Positions 1 through 12,426 of a stretch of DNA of 64,000 nucleotides are shown one piece after another. How positions within the stretch are numbered: the first letter of the stretch is position 1; each line of letters starts with the position of its first letter. Position numbers and translations under genes: made by a program. The notes beneath the pieces were generated by a model, which saw only the letters and a list, made by a program, of their open reading frames with translations, made no database searches and was not told where the DNA came from. This stretch comes from Siphonodentalium dalli. Its lineage: Eukaryota; Mollusca; Scaphopoda; Gadilida; Siphonodentaliidae. The stretch is from assembly GCA_032622095.1 (NCBI GenBank), contig CP136064.1:130805605-130869604 (forward strand), in the 5' to 3' direction.

Positions 1-732
1 TTTTCCCAAATGCCGGTATCATAGGTCAAAGCCGAATCTCCGTTAATAACGCGAGGTTATGTTTCGAATCAATGAATGTTATTGCTATTATAACAACACC
101 CATGCATATATATTTGCAGGAGATACTCGAGCTAGGATTCCTCTTATACCTGAGTCGAGGAATATTTACCCAAATCCAAGATGGCGGCCAAAATGGCCAC
201 CAGAAATAAAAATTCGCTGAAAATCGCCGATTTTAACATCAGTGAGCATTATTGTCATGACAACTCCACACCTGCTTACTATTGTAAGTTGGGAACACTT
301 AGGCGAAGAACTTTCCTTGTAACATTTCCAAACAAGAAAACCATAGTCAGAAATGGTAACGCCACCAAGATTATAGTATTACATATAAATAGAAATTATA
401 AAAAATACATAAAATATTTTGATAACAATTGCGTTTAAACAAGTAATCCTTCAAATTATTACTAACAAAGCAAGTAAATGACTGGGGTCACTCAACAGAT
501 TATAAAGACTTGGACTTAGTATACTGTAAATACTGGGAATGTATATTTTTAAATTTTAGTCTAAAATTTAAATGAAATAATTAAAAGATAAAATTTAGCA
601 AGTAGTAAAAGTTAGTTTTCTCATATAATTTTTTTTTTTGGTTAAATAAAGGAATAATTTAAATGTAAAATTTGGTTTAAAAAAATGATTGACCGTGGCT
701 CTTCCAATAATTGCGCGACTGACCTGGTCAAT
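1..732. other. AT-rich sequence without recognised gene
   Basis: No recognisable coding domain, RNA gene or transposon end is visible. A stretch at 332-368 is repeated almost exactly at 49593-49629, next to a SINE head, so part of this region is probably an old interspersed repeat. An AAGATGGCGGCC-type motif lies at about 178-190. Confidence 0.5.
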
Positions 733-945
733 TGTTCTTAAGAAGTTGTTTTGAGAATTACTATGGAGGGAAATAGTTATGGCTGTGGCTTCGCAAGTAA
801 TTGACTTGGTGACGTGATGTTAACAAATCTGAACTCCAGTAAACCAAGGACGCTCCATACCAAATATAAGGTAAATAAATAATTCTTTAGAAGTTGTTTT
901 AATATTTACTATGGAGGGAAAGAATTGTGGTGCTGGCTTCGCAAC
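733..945 (+). repeat. Imperfect direct repeat, two copies
   Basis: A block of about 65 bp around 'agaagttgtttt...ctatggagggaaa...ggcttcgcaa' occurs at about 740-800 and again at about 888-945. It is an old local duplication with no coding potential. Confidence 0.55.
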
Positions 946-1300
946 TATTTGACCCCATTGTAACAAATATAAATATTAGTCACTCAGGCAATAGATGTAT
1001 CTATTCTGTATATTAAGTTATTGGGTCTTACGTGTCTTGAGATGTCTAAATATGTTTTGATGGACAGATCGCGCAAGCGCAAGGGACCCCCGCCAATCTT
1101 ATCTGTTGTGATTCCAATTGTTGACAATATGCACATATAATTAAGAAACAGTCGCGCGCGAAGCGCGCTCCCGTAGGTCGGTGTTTGGATCCCATTTAAT
1201 GAAAATATCATTGAAATAATCGGTTTCCCCCCAATAAACATCCATATATTCAATATACATGTTTTTGGAGCAGAATTAGGTAGACCATATTGAACGCCAT

Positions 1301-1695
1301 AATTCTGCTGTGGTTAAGTGGTCAATTACTTTGGACATTACTGTATGTAGATGGAGTTATCATTAGACCTCACATCCTTATATGGGATACAGTAATGCCC
1401 AAAGTAATTGACCACTTAACCACAGCAGAATTATGGGTAATTTTTCAGGAGTTAAAATCCGGAAAAATTACCCACAATTCTGCTGTGGTTAAATGGTCAA
1501 TTACTTTGGACATTACTGTATGTGGATGGAGTTATCATTAGACCTCACATCCTTATATGGGCTACAGTAATGCCTAAAGTAATTGACAAATTAACCACAG
1601 CAGAATTATGGGTAATTTTTCAGGATTTAAAATCTTGAAAAATTACCCATAATTCTGCTGTGGTTAAGTGATCAATTACTTTGGACATTACTGTG
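1301..1695. repeat. Tandem ladder of alternating 45-bp inverted arms
   Basis: Five arms alternate in orientation: forward at 1301-1345, 1476-1520 and 1651-1695, reverse at 1388-1432 and 1563-1607. Forward arms are spaced exactly 175 bp apart. Neighbouring arms are near-perfect reverse complements, separated by loops of about 42 bp. The second type of loop, around 1437-1475 and 1612-1650, is itself a hairpin (gggtaatttttc ... gaaaaattaccc). The whole block can fold into several alternative long hairpins. I see no coding frame or transposase. Confidence 0.9.
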
Positions 1696-1919
1696 TGTAG
1701 ATGGAGTTAAGCCTCACATCAGTTTGTTGGGGATTTGGACCTTGACTTGGGACCTTTGGTTTTTAACGCAACAAATGCGAGTACACCTTATACACAAATT
1801 TCTGATGTAGCCAGAGTTTTTATTGGATAATATGAGTTTGAAGCCTGCTTACATTTCAATATGTTTTCAGTTTTGTATTGTCTGCAGCAGCTAGAACTCG
1901 GCGCGTTGAAGCAAAAGTT

Positions 1920-2780
1920 ATAAAAGAAAAATGTGTACGTAACGAGACTATAATACAAATGAAAAAATAAATTGAGGGGGGGTGGGCATTACAGGGAACT
2001 AAGGGTTGAACCGATATACATATGTAGAGCGATAACGACCAATGTTGACATATTATGCATCTCAACTCTACTGTTGCAACAAGGTTATAAAATAGGGGGG
2101 GGTGTCAGAATCTTAGTCATCTCTATATAGTGCCAGAATAGTCATTTATGGACTTCTATAGTGGTACAATACAAATTAGAATCAAATGATAAAAATATGT
2201 ATGTAACACAACTATACCGATGAAAATAAAAATAATAATTTAAGCCGGGATAAGATGTTGGGTTGGTTATATGGACTCGGAGAAAAAGGGGTTCGTACCG
2301 ATGAACTGACATAAATTAGTGGAGCGATGTTGCCATGTAATGCATCGCGAATGTACTAAAGCAGCAATGATATAAAATTAGGGGGGGGGTGTCAGAAATT
2401 ATCTCTATCTCTATAGATGACACCATAATTATATAGAAAGGAATAGCAATTGATATACGTATACGGTATACTATAGTAATACCATATACATATAAGTACA
2501 AGTATCACGCAATAAAATATTTCGTAACGTGACTATAGCGATGAAAAAAATAAATAAATTGGACTGGGATTAGAGATTGGGTTGGTTATATGTGGATAAT
2601 TGGATATGGAATTCATACCGATGCAATGATACAAATTAGTGGAGCGATAAAGACCAATGTTGACACTTAGTCAGGCTACGCGGGGGAAATAGGGGTTGAT
2701 ACGATAGACCGAAATAAATTTGTCGAGTGATAATGACCAATTTTGACGTATAAAGTAACGCGACTGTACTGTTGCACAAT
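1920..2780 (+). repeat. Three diverged tandem units of about 300 bp
   Basis: Recurring landmarks are 'gtaacg(a/t)gactata', a run of A with 'aaataaatt', 'accgat...', 'gtggagcgat...accaatgttgaca' and a short poly-G followed by 'tgtcag'. The copies begin near 1930, 2200 and 2515. They are clearly related but diverged, so the duplication is old. G runs lie at about 2093-2100 and 2381-2389. Confidence 0.65.
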
Positions 2781-2863
2781 TATCATGTAGAACCAGTCAA
2801 ATATGGACTCTGGTGCCAATATGGAACATCTCAGAAAACATTTGAAGGGCCCTAAAATTTATT

Positions 2864-3213
2864 TAACATGGGATCTGCCATACAAATCGATTTATGTTGA
2901 TAAATCTCTTATTTTTCAAAATTTTAAGCTCAGACTTGGTGTGTCTGAGTGGGATACGTATATATTCCTAAAATGATAGGATACAGCACATAATTATGTT
3001 TTAGGTGGAAGAAATGAATTTTTTTCGATGATAAAATTTAACATGGGATCTGCCATACAAATCGATTTATGTTGATAAATCTCTTATTTTTCAAAATTTT
3101 AAGCTGAGACTTGGTGTGTCTGAGTGGGATACGTATATATTCCTAAAATGATAGGATACAGCACATAATTATGTTTTAGGTGAAAGAAATGAAATTTTTT
3201 CGATGATAAAATT
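2864..3213 (+). repeat. Near-identical 175-bp tandem duplication
   Basis: The block starting 'taacatgggatctgcc' at 2864 repeats at 3039, with only a few differences over 175 bp. A third copy begins at about 3214 but diverges at once. The high identity points to a recent duplication. No coding potential. Confidence 0.85.
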
Positions 3214-3483
3214 TACAGCATGTACGGCCATACTACGGGTTTATCGAGTACGCTATTTTATAAACAAACTTTTGTCAAAAGCCGTTTTGGTCAAACTAAA
3301 CCTTTTTCGACCGGGAAAGCAGATCCGAATAGTAGCTAAGATGTATTTAGATAGAATTATCAAAAGAATTTGACCGATCAGGGTGCATTTTAAAAGAATC
3401 GAGTGTAGAAATCTTGGTGACATTTTCATAAAACGCGCCGATAATTCCAGAAGATAAAAGATGGCGGTTATCACAATAGAACA

Positions 3484-3556
3484 GGCATAATATTACCCAT
3501 AATTCACCTCACTACACCAGGGGGCTTACCCATAATTCACCTCACTATACCAGGAG
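3484..3556 (+). repeat. Two-copy short tandem repeat (about 38 bp)
   Basis: 'acccataattcacctcact' plus 'accagg(g/a)ggct' occurs twice in a row with minor differences. Confidence 0.7.
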
Positions 3557-3572
3557 GCTCCCAATGGGTTAT

Positions 3573-3900
3573 ATATTATTTTCAGGCTATCAGATTATTT
3601 ATATTTTCAACAACATATTATTACACCGGTGACTTTAAGATTACAATTTCAGCCTGTCCTGACTATCGATACGATTGAGTCATATTTTCAAAAACATATT
3701 ATACACCGGTGGCGTTAACTTTACAATTTCAGCATCTATGTGATTCTATCGGTACGATTTGGGTAAGGTACAAAACAAAAAATCTTCGCCCACTCGACCA
3801 CATAATTGGAGACTACCACTGAATATGAAAAACAGCCACACTAGAAACACCACAGTGGTGGCGTAATGAGCACCCAATTATAAGTTCTCAATCCGAGTCG
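3573..3900 (+). repeat. Interspersed repeat with internal duplication; second copy near 51425
   Basis: Two internal sub-blocks of about 100 bp each contain 'acaccggtg', 'cagc(c/a)t' and 'tat(c)gatacgatt'. They are followed by 'cttcgccca' and 'ggcgtaat'. The same ordered landmarks recur at 51425-51615, so this is a dispersed family. No ends or coding sequence recognised. Confidence 0.55.
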
Positions 3901-5220
3901 TGGGCAAAGAACGACTACTCATAGCGAAAGTGTTCGCTATGCAACGTTGAACTTGGTGATGAGTACCATTATAATACTAAAATGTGCAAGAGAACCCCGC
4001 AATGAAAGCGTAGATACCGGGCATGCATTGAGATTATATGGGGTGGTTTTCCATGAGGTCATGGACGGTCACTGCGTGAAGCAGTCCTACACATCAACAT
4101 CAAATTAGTGGAACTTCCTCCCTATCCAAATACGGTTATGGAACTACTGCGATTTGGCTGCAATGATTCACTCGCATCGAACAAATATTCTTATTTCGCC
4201 GCAGACATGCCACGATGCACTGGTGTGTACAATGTGAAGATAGCTGCAAGAACCGAAGTAGTGTCCATTTTTACTTAGCTGGCGACACTGTGGATTAGCA
4301 GAGTTATTGGGAAATTTCGGCAACCATGCAATTACTCATTACAAAAACGAATTGAGACAAGATATATTATAATTCTTTAGTTTGTTGACGAACACCAGTG
4401 AAAGGGTCCATAAGAGTGAGAATCTTCGATTCCGGTGGCCGTTTTGGACGCCATCTAAACACTACTGTCAGATATGTAGTATCCTATTCTGCATTTTTCG
4501 TCAGTTGTGTCTATTGCCACAGCGTATGCCACACAAAATAAAAAAATACCTCCCTGTAAAACATGAGTCTCACTCATCGGCCTTTGGTGGCAATTGTAAT
4601 TTTACGAATTCTAGACCAGTGTTCTCGCGTGTTTATTTTTCTATACTCCTTTCGAAATTTAATCACAATGTTGTGAAATTTTTCAGAATTTAGTAAAAAG
4701 CAAAATCTTAATTTTTTTTTGGAACACGCTCAGACACGGTTAATTATAATTCCCCTTCATCACTCTATAGACTGTTTCATGTTACGCCCATAAAGCCAAC
4801 TTGGCATGCAGAAATTATAAGTGTAAAATATACAATTCGTTCTTTTTATCTAAGAAAATTATATTTTAGATTTTAGGGGTGAGGTTAAGTTTACGCCCAC
4901 AACGCATTTCCACAGAAATACTCATGACATTCCGCCATTAACATCATTTGGCTAGGTCTTTTGTGCAACCTTTGAGACATGTTGCGGGTCAACAGCCTAT
5001 GTAGTTCACAAGTTATATATAGCCAATTTATATGTGATACTTATTTTTCAAAATCCAAGTAATTTTTCTCAATTTCGAAATATTTATCCCATTTATATTC
5101 GAACTGGCATATAAATTGGTTCAATTAATATAAACGATTAATATAAATTAATTTCTAATTAATATAAACGATATCTTGTTCATGCAGTTTATAACCGCAG
5201 TATTTTTATGCGATTGACAC
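3901..5220. other. No recognised feature
   Basis: Mixed AT-rich DNA. The longest open frame, at 4382-4693, has no recognisable domain or coding character. I see no transposon termini. Confidence 0.45.
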
Positions 5221-5262
5221 GGGGGGGGGGGGGTAGTACAACATTTGCAGGAAGGTATGCCG
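5221..5262. repeat. Poly-G tract with repeat shared with 28165-28201
   Basis: Thirteen G residues are followed by 'gtagta(c/a)aacatttgcagg' and 'aaggtatgccg'. The same block occurs in reverse complement at 28165-28201, next to a C run. This marks two copies of one dispersed element. Confidence 0.7.
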
Positions 5263-8200
5263 TTTTTGCATCTGGCATTTTCGGGTAACCACCACCCCAA
5301 AACCTGCACCAAAAAAAAAAGTTTTTACTCATACCATTACCATTCCACTGTGTTGGGCTATATTAATGGTGTAATGTGTGAAATAGTATTGGAAAGAGGC
5401 TTATTATTCTTATTTACTCAGTGATTTACTTACTAATTGTTGGGGTGGGTCCCAAAAAGTTGGCCCGGAAAAAATAAAAAATGCACAGAGGGTGGGGGTT
5501 GCATGGGTGGTTAGGCAGCGGCAATTGTTTATTTCGACCCTGTGTCAGCAATTGTTTTCCAGACACCCCCAGGAGCAACACATATATCTTGTATGCACTG
5601 GCGTGAATTGATCCAACAAGAACGCATTATGAACTTGACCTTTTAGTTGGTCCTGTGTGCAGTGGGATTATAACAGACCTTTATGTTGATCCTGTCTCGT
5701 AAGCGAACCGAGTAGATGTGCTGCTGGTGGAGCACCAATCCAATCATCATCATTTTTGAAATTCATTCTGATGTTACCTATAAAACAATAACAACAAAAA
5801 GATACAACTCGATATAATCTCGATGTACCGTAGCAGCATAAGATTCTTGTTCCCAACCGCAATGAACCATTACAAAGTAATACACCATTTAGCAGATTGC
5901 ACAAAATTTGAGATACTGTCCATGTATACATATTCCAGAATACCCAAAAGCAGATTCTTTCGAATCTGTATATATTTAGACCTAAAACATCTGGGGGCAT
6001 AATTGTCACCGTAAACACCAAATAAATAAAGAAATCCCGAATAATTTGAAGGAATGTGACATATAACGTATCTAATATAAGGTGAGGCCACGTTATAATT
6101 TCTAATTGGAACAGGGGGGGGGGGCCGTAAAAAGGTTGCGAGACGTGGGGGTCTTTTTTTTACATTTCCATTTTTTTACACCCACCCACCCTTTCTTGCA
6201 TTTTTTTTTCATAAAATTTTAGACACCCACCCCAAAACATCAAAGCTTTATGTTGGTCCCCTCTGTAAAATCGACCAACCGCTCTATATTGGTCCCTTCT
6301 TTGAAAGACCAAATTAAATGTTACTTCCTGTTAACAAACATGTGCAAAATTGAACTCTAAGCAATCAACAAAGGTAGAATATTATGTCATTATATTGGTA
6401 AATTTATAACCCAGCCTATTCATCTGTGTGAGTACAGCTGGTGAGTAGATGAAAAATATGTTGAATCCCCTGGAATGACAACAAAAAATAACTAGGGCCA
6501 GTGTTAGGGCCTACATTAGAATAAAAAATTACACAAACTTAAATTTATCTTTTTTCAGACATCAACCAGCATCAACTAGTAGGCCTAGAGCCTATAGTAA
6601 TACCAAAAAGGAAAATGTGCATATGAACCAGTGTACGAATTAACTTTTATGTATGCCTACATGACCACCGACCCGACCTCGCATTACGACTTAGAACTAG
6701 GCCTAAAATAATGCTTAACCCTTTGAGTTTGAACGTTGATGGTCAATTTAGTGCCAAATCCATATACACGGATGTATATTACTGAGATTCATTTGGACAA
6801 TCAGAGCTGAACTTCGGTCATGTACTGGGTGGAGTTCATGTGCAATAAGAAATTCACACACATTCTGTACATGACCTTTATGTGTGCCTTCAAACTAGAC
6901 CACCTTGCATGCACATCATCTTATAAATATACAATAATTAAGTAAATTAATTTTTCTTCTTTGAAAATTTTCAAATTAGCCTGAATTAGACATTAAGTGT
7001 CATTTACATACTAGTATATGCAGGTAATTATGGGATATAATAATTACAATGTGAACAAAACTGTAATGTGTCCTGGCCCCTCTTCACATCTATTTAAATA
7101 ATATTTTTATACTTTTCAGAAGACTATCCAAGGAAGGTTATATTTTTGTTTCTTTCAATAAATGTTATTAAAACTTTATTTCATGTCTACTTATTTACTT
7201 ATTGATGGTTGTCAACAACACTGAAACAAATAAATTGACAATTCAAATAATTATTTGACAAAAGTATATTTAAAAATCAATTTAGTATACAAACACTGAT
7301 ACAAATATTTAGTTCATACATTACACTCATGCATCAACTAACTGTATGAGTAAAGAGACTGTCATGAAGTATAAGAATTATTGTAATATTCTGTCATGAG
7401 TTGTTAGATGATATTGTCAGACTGCATTAAGTTCACCCTACCCTAGAGCTATCTGAAGTATTTTTTTATTGATCTACACGGTGAACTAGACAATTTGCAA
7501 TATAAAAACTGCCAAGCAAGCTGAAACAGACACAATAAAAAAAAATTGCGCGCATAAAAAATCAATGAAAATTTTGGGACCCACCCCACAATATTCACTA
7601 TTTTTCCATTTTATATCAACTTATGGGGGTAATTATAACAATATTGAATGTATTAGTGCTTCTCATATTGCAACAAGCCACAACATATAAACAAATATGT
7701 TTAAAACATTTGAAAATATGTCAATGAAAACAAAATGCAAAAAATGTGGTCAAAAACTGTTTTCGGCCTCGGGTACCGACCCACCCCCCCCCCACCTGAT
7801 GTCTCGTAAAAAAAATCGCCGCCCCCCTGATTGGAACATGAATTTCGTATACATTTGAGACATCCATTTCCCACATGTAATTCTTTTTTGCTGGTATATC
7901 AGTGTGCAGACAAATTAAATGATGTGACAATTGTTTCATCTACAAAAATGTTTTAAAATGTTATTAAACAAAAATTAATAAATATTTTTTTAATCAAAAT
8001 CTTCAAACGATCAAAATGTGCGCGAAGAGCACAAAGTGACCGCTGCTGAATATAGGCCTTGTCTAAGATAATAATGTGCGTCAAGCGCAAGGCCCCTCCG
8101 ACGCTGAATAAATGCTCCCATGTTTCAGCTAGTATTACTATGAAGAAAGCTTCTGATTATGTAGCATTCTCAGAATGACTTCCGGTGTGAATATTATAAC

Positions 8201-9326
8201 AATCGGTAAGTTTGTTCATAACAAATATAACCTTACATACTGATCGATCGCGCGCTATGTTATCTGCCGCGCGTTAGAGATCAGTAAACTACAGCTATTC
8301 TTCTCGTCTGCATCCTTTGTTTAGTTAATGATTCCTCAACTGTAAGCAAACTCGTCTTCATCCAATAAACACTGATTATACGACGACATATTTATATATC
8401 GATATAAGCATGTATCTGCATGGTCATTTACAATAATGTTCATGTGTAAAGCACAAGAAAAGATGGAGAGAAACAATGACGGGCATAGCTATGGCATATA
8501 AGTCATTGGTTAAACATAGTAATTTTGTGTTAAATAGTAAAATTGAATCATGAATCATTTCATTCACAATCATTATATTTTCACCGCGCATGATTTATAA
8601 GATCAGATCAAACCTCGACATTATACGTTAATTTTATAAGTCACTTACATATCTATCACTCTTCTTATAATATTATATATACATATGCTAACATATTCAG
8701 TTAAAAATGATATGTTATAAATTGCACACGTGTATGCTAAATGATCACAAAGAGAAACACAGGAAGAGAGAAAATAGGGAAGATTTTATCTTGAAAAACA
8801 GTGAATATCTTCGCTATCGGAGAATGAAGAACCATACAAGGTTGAAAATTCGGTCGACGGGACCTGGCCTCAAGGAAAGGATACAGGCATTCGTAAGTGA
8901 AACGCATCTTCGTGTATACTTTTACACTTTATAGCTGTACGTGTCTTGCACGACGACATCAGCCTTTCATATGACCGGTTGGACTAGCGTGCACAATGTT
9001 ATCGTTACACACATAACAAAGTGCACCCAATAACCTTTCGATCTTCGATTCCAATAACTTTGTTGCGTTCGAATGCTGCAAGGGCAATAAATTTGTAATT
9101 AAGATTACCTCTCGCGAGTTCTTCTCTGTATCGCCTCTCTATCACCTTCAAAGACAAAGAACAAGTAAGATTCAATTTGAGATAACTGACAAGAAGCAAT
9201 GTCTTATGAATATTCCATTGCCTCTTTGATATCAGCGTCATGTAGTGCCCGTATTCTGAACTCAGCTAAATGTATCGTTCGAATATTCGACAAGGCAATG
9301 GGCGACGGAAAATCAATTTGCCAACA
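5263..9326. other. No recognised gene; homopolymer and simple-repeat patches
   Basis: AT-rich sequence with an 11-base G tract at 6114-6124 and short C-rich or A-rich patches near 6180-6240 and 7780-7830. A weak two-copy repeat of about 60 bp ('atgtgcg...aagcgcaagg') sits at 8010-8110. Several open frames of 70-120 codons have no recognisable domain. A possible piggyBac-like end (TTAACCCTTTGA) lies at 6716-6727 without a visible partner. Confidence 0.4.
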
Positions 9327-9432
9327 AAATGTGGCAGCGGGAAATATAGTTACAGGGAACCAATCTATTCTTCGTGCATGTCGTATCCTGATAATTATAA
9401 TGCGACCACGAACAGCACAGAAGACTTTTTGT
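9327..9432 (+). repeat. Direct repeat copy 1 (106 bp)
   Basis: Matches 9897-10002 with a single visible difference (cggg versus cgtg near its start). The separation is 570 bp. The identity implies a recent duplication or two insertions of one element. Confidence 0.85.
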
Positions 9433-9896
9433 ATGTACTGGTATGGTACATGACAATTTTGTTTAACTTTTAGAAATTGACATTGTTTGAAAATTCATGG
9501 ATAGGGCACATCCTTAGTTACATGTACATGTATGTGTATTTGACTCATCTAACATGTACATGTAGATAACTACATGTATACAACTGCATTTTAGTTTAAC
9601 ATGAACTCCATCTCCATCTCCAGTACATCCATGACTAATTTCATGCGTTCTTAGCCGTTTTACTTTTTTCTTTAGTTGACTTTCAAAAAGGCCTTCTGGT
9701 CCACCTGCCAGCACATTACTTTGACTTTTCTCTGTCTTTCTGGTGTGCTAGGTGTGGGCTCGGTTATTAAGAGGAATCATTTAAAGTGACTCATAATCAT
9801 AATAATTTTGTTAATTTTATTCCAAAAATGAAATATGGTAACTCATACATACAGACATGACATTTCTATAAATAAACATGATTAGAAGTAATAGTT
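9433..9896. other. Spacer between two direct repeats; nothing recognised
   Basis: AT-rich sequence with a run of 'acatgtacatgta' motifs at 9520-9580. No gene seen. Confidence 0.4.
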
Positions 9897-10002
9897 AAAT
9901 GTGGCAGCGTGAAATATAGTTACAGGGAACCAATCTATTCTTCGTGCATGTCGTATCCTGATAATTATAATGCGACCACGAACAGCACAGAAGACTTTTT
10001 GT
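9897..10002 (+). repeat. Direct repeat copy 2 (106 bp)
   Basis: Second copy of 9327-9432. It lies about 160 bp upstream of a LINE fragment. Confidence 0.85.
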
Positions 10003-10159
10003 GGATTTCTCATGAATATGTGTACGTATATGGATTCTATGTAAGCAATTAATTCATTGCACATGTATGATGCATTGCATGCATTGCTCAGCACGGTGTG
10101 TTTATAGCGCTTCGATCTATGTCATATTAAGGCTATGTATTTCATGACCAATTCATTGA

Positions 10160-10503
10160 ATTCACAGACATAATTGTCTCTCAGTACTAAATGTAAATTG
10201 TTTGACAAATTAATAATGCCCATTCTGTTGTATGGTTGCGAAATATGGGCTGCTGAGTTGAAATTTCCGTTTGTTGATAAATACCCTCTTGAGCAGACAC
10301 ATTTAAAGTTCTGTACAAATATACTACAACTAAATAGAAAAGTGTCAAATCATGCTTCGAGGGCTGAACTAGGTCGATACCCCATAGCAATTAATGCCAT
10401 CGGGAATATGTTCAAATATCTAAATAAACTTCGTTTTGCACAACCGGAAAATATAATACATGATTCTTTCACAGAATCTCTATTATGTAATCTTCCAATC
10501 ATC
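10160..10503 (+). pseudogene. LINE fragment (region C-terminal to the reverse transcriptase), same family as LINE A
   Basis: The frame encodes a segment with LYGCEIWA, then a conserved block with NRKVSNHASRAELGRYP. LINE A has the matching LYGCEIWAS and NRKASNHAVRAELGRYP at about 25350-25500. This piece lies downstream of the reverse transcriptase catalytic domain and is cut at both ends. It carries no endonuclease, no catalytic YADD motif and no tail. It is a dead fragment of an APE-type LINE; residue differences show it is an old copy distinct from LINE A. Confidence 0.85.
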
Positions 10504-10639
10504 TGAGGTCAAAGGCGCCTATCCCATGATATTCTCCTGGTCAGGTGACCCAATGTGAACCAATGTTCCTACATGTCGCATAAGCTGATAAGATACGCTC
10601 TTTATTGCTCATATATGATAATATATTTTGTAAGTTGCC

Positions 10640-10870
10640 TTAGTTAAAGGTATACCATGATTCTCCCCGGGTCAATTGACCTATGTGTACACATTTTCAG
10701 CTCCGATGCTCCAGCCGTTTGGTTGCATATAGCCAAAATATATACAAATTAATAATTAGTTAATTAGTGTCCTGTTAAGACATCTGGAGTCATATCTAAT
10801 AAGATTTGACCCATTATTCCTGTGTATATTTTTCAGCTCCGATGGCCAGCTGTTTGATATATATTTATAT
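10640..10870 (+). repeat. Degenerate repeat around 'cagctccgatg'
   Basis: The landmarks 'ttttcagctccgatg' and 'cagc(c/t)gttt' occur near 10695-10725 and 10835-10860, each after a diverged 'gacc(t/c)a' block. Looks like an old duplicated interspersed sequence. Confidence 0.4.
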
Positions 10871-11522
10871 TGCCTGCCATTCACTCCAAAGAACGATGAC
10901 TGTAGTCGCGGTGGCCGCGGATTAACTATCGCATATATATGAAGCCAGCTACAAACAAAATCGTACAACGTCCCACTGCACACCAGTTTCTGGATACAGG
11001 AGAGTTAATTGACATCTGACAGATTAGTTCCCCAGCTATATCGATGGAATGACTTATCATTCCGCATCAAATAGATGTGCTGGGTTACGTTGACGATCTA
11101 TTCTCAATTTCCTATTTCCTGGTCGAGATAAACTGAGTGGAATGATTTAGATATTCTCCGGGGAAACAGGAAACAAATTATCGACGAAAACTCACCGAGG
11201 CAAAGTCTACGCCATGACAGCCAAGTCAGTACTATTTCCCCGTAACAATACTGACATTAAGCGAGCTAATTGTGATATTTAGATTCTTGAGCTTCAAGTA
11301 TCGAATCATCACCTCGAGTTTAAACCTCGAGTTTAAACCTGGTTAAACACATATCACCGGTCTAATTAAAACCTAGACCAATGTGACGTTTATGACCTTT
11401 GCAACTATAATTAGTGAGACAAGAGCATGCATTCAAACTACACTGTGAACCAGAGGCCAGAGCACAAAATAAAAAATATCATACATTTTTGCATCACATA
11501 TGTTATTACTTATTTATATGTA
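10871..11522. other. No recognised feature
   Basis: AT-rich DNA. It contains a short tandem of 'cctcgagtttaaa' near 11310-11338. No coding evidence. Confidence 0.4.
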
Positions 11523-11920
11523 ACTAGCAGGGTGACCCGACTTCGTCCGGGCTGTTTCCCCTCTGCTTTCATCCATCGAAAGGCACGATTTGACCTTGAA
11601 TTGACAATTTTGAAGGTCAAGGTCAGGTCGGGGTCACGATTTGACCCGTTCAAAACACTCCCGGACAAAAGTAACCCTAGGTATCAAATTTCGTCGAAAT
11701 CCGTCCGGTTTTACCCGATTTGACTTTGAATTGACCATTTTGAAGGTCAAGGTCAGGTCAGGGTCACGATTTGACCGTCCAAAACACTCGCCGGACAAAA
11801 GTACCCCTAGGGATAAAATTTCGTCGAAATCCGTCCGGCAGTTTTCCCGGCCATTGCTAACAAACAAACAAACAATCAGACAAACAAACAGACAGACAGA
11901 AGTCCCAAAATATATAGTAG
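11523..11920 (+). repeat. Interspersed repeat, copy 1 (two body units, acag tail)
   Basis: It opens with 'cccgacttcgtccgggct'. The body holds two units of about 129 bp ('gaccttgaattgacaattt', 'caaatttcgtcgaaatccgt'). It ends in (acaa/acag)n followed by 'aagtcccaaaatatatag'. Because 129 bp is a multiple of three, open frames run through it on both strands, but they look like repeat artefacts. Related copies lie at 49788-50345 and 59228-59692. Confidence 0.75.
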
Positions 11921-12426
11921 ACTAGCCGATGAGCCCGACGTTGTCCGGGCTATTCAAAAACCAAATTTCAAGTCGATAGCTCTACCCGTTTCCGAGATCT
12001 GGTCTGCGCATGCGCGAAGCTGGCGTCGCACGGGCTCGGCGACCCGATAAAATTCGTATCCGGGGCAAGATACATTCTCATACCAAATTTCAAGTCGATA
12101 GCTCCACCCGTTTCCGAGATCTGGTCTGCGCATGCGCGAAGTTGGCATCGCACGGGCTCGGCGGCCCGATAAAATTCGTATCCGGGGCAAGATACCTTCA
12201 CATAGCAAATTTCAAGTCGATAGCTCCACCCGTTTCCGAGATCTCGTCTGCGCATGCGCGAAGTGGGCGCCGCACGGGCTCGCCAATACGACGTTGACGA
12301 CCGCCTGGTCAAACTACACACACGTACCAAGTTTCGTCCCGATCGGTCGAGAATCGTATATTTGTATAAATGACATACATACATACAGACATACAGACAG
12401 ACAGCGGTCTTCAAAATATATAGGAG
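11921..12426 (+). repeat. Interspersed repeat, copy 2 (three body units of about 123 bp)
   Basis: It starts 'actagccgatgagcccgacg' immediately after the tail of the previous copy. It has three units carrying 'aaatttcaagtcgatagct' and 'ctgcgcatgcgcgaag'. It ends in (acat)n/(acag)n and 'cttcaaaatatatagg'. The head and tail logic matches copy 1 but the body units differ, so these are sister families that share ends. Confidence 0.75.
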
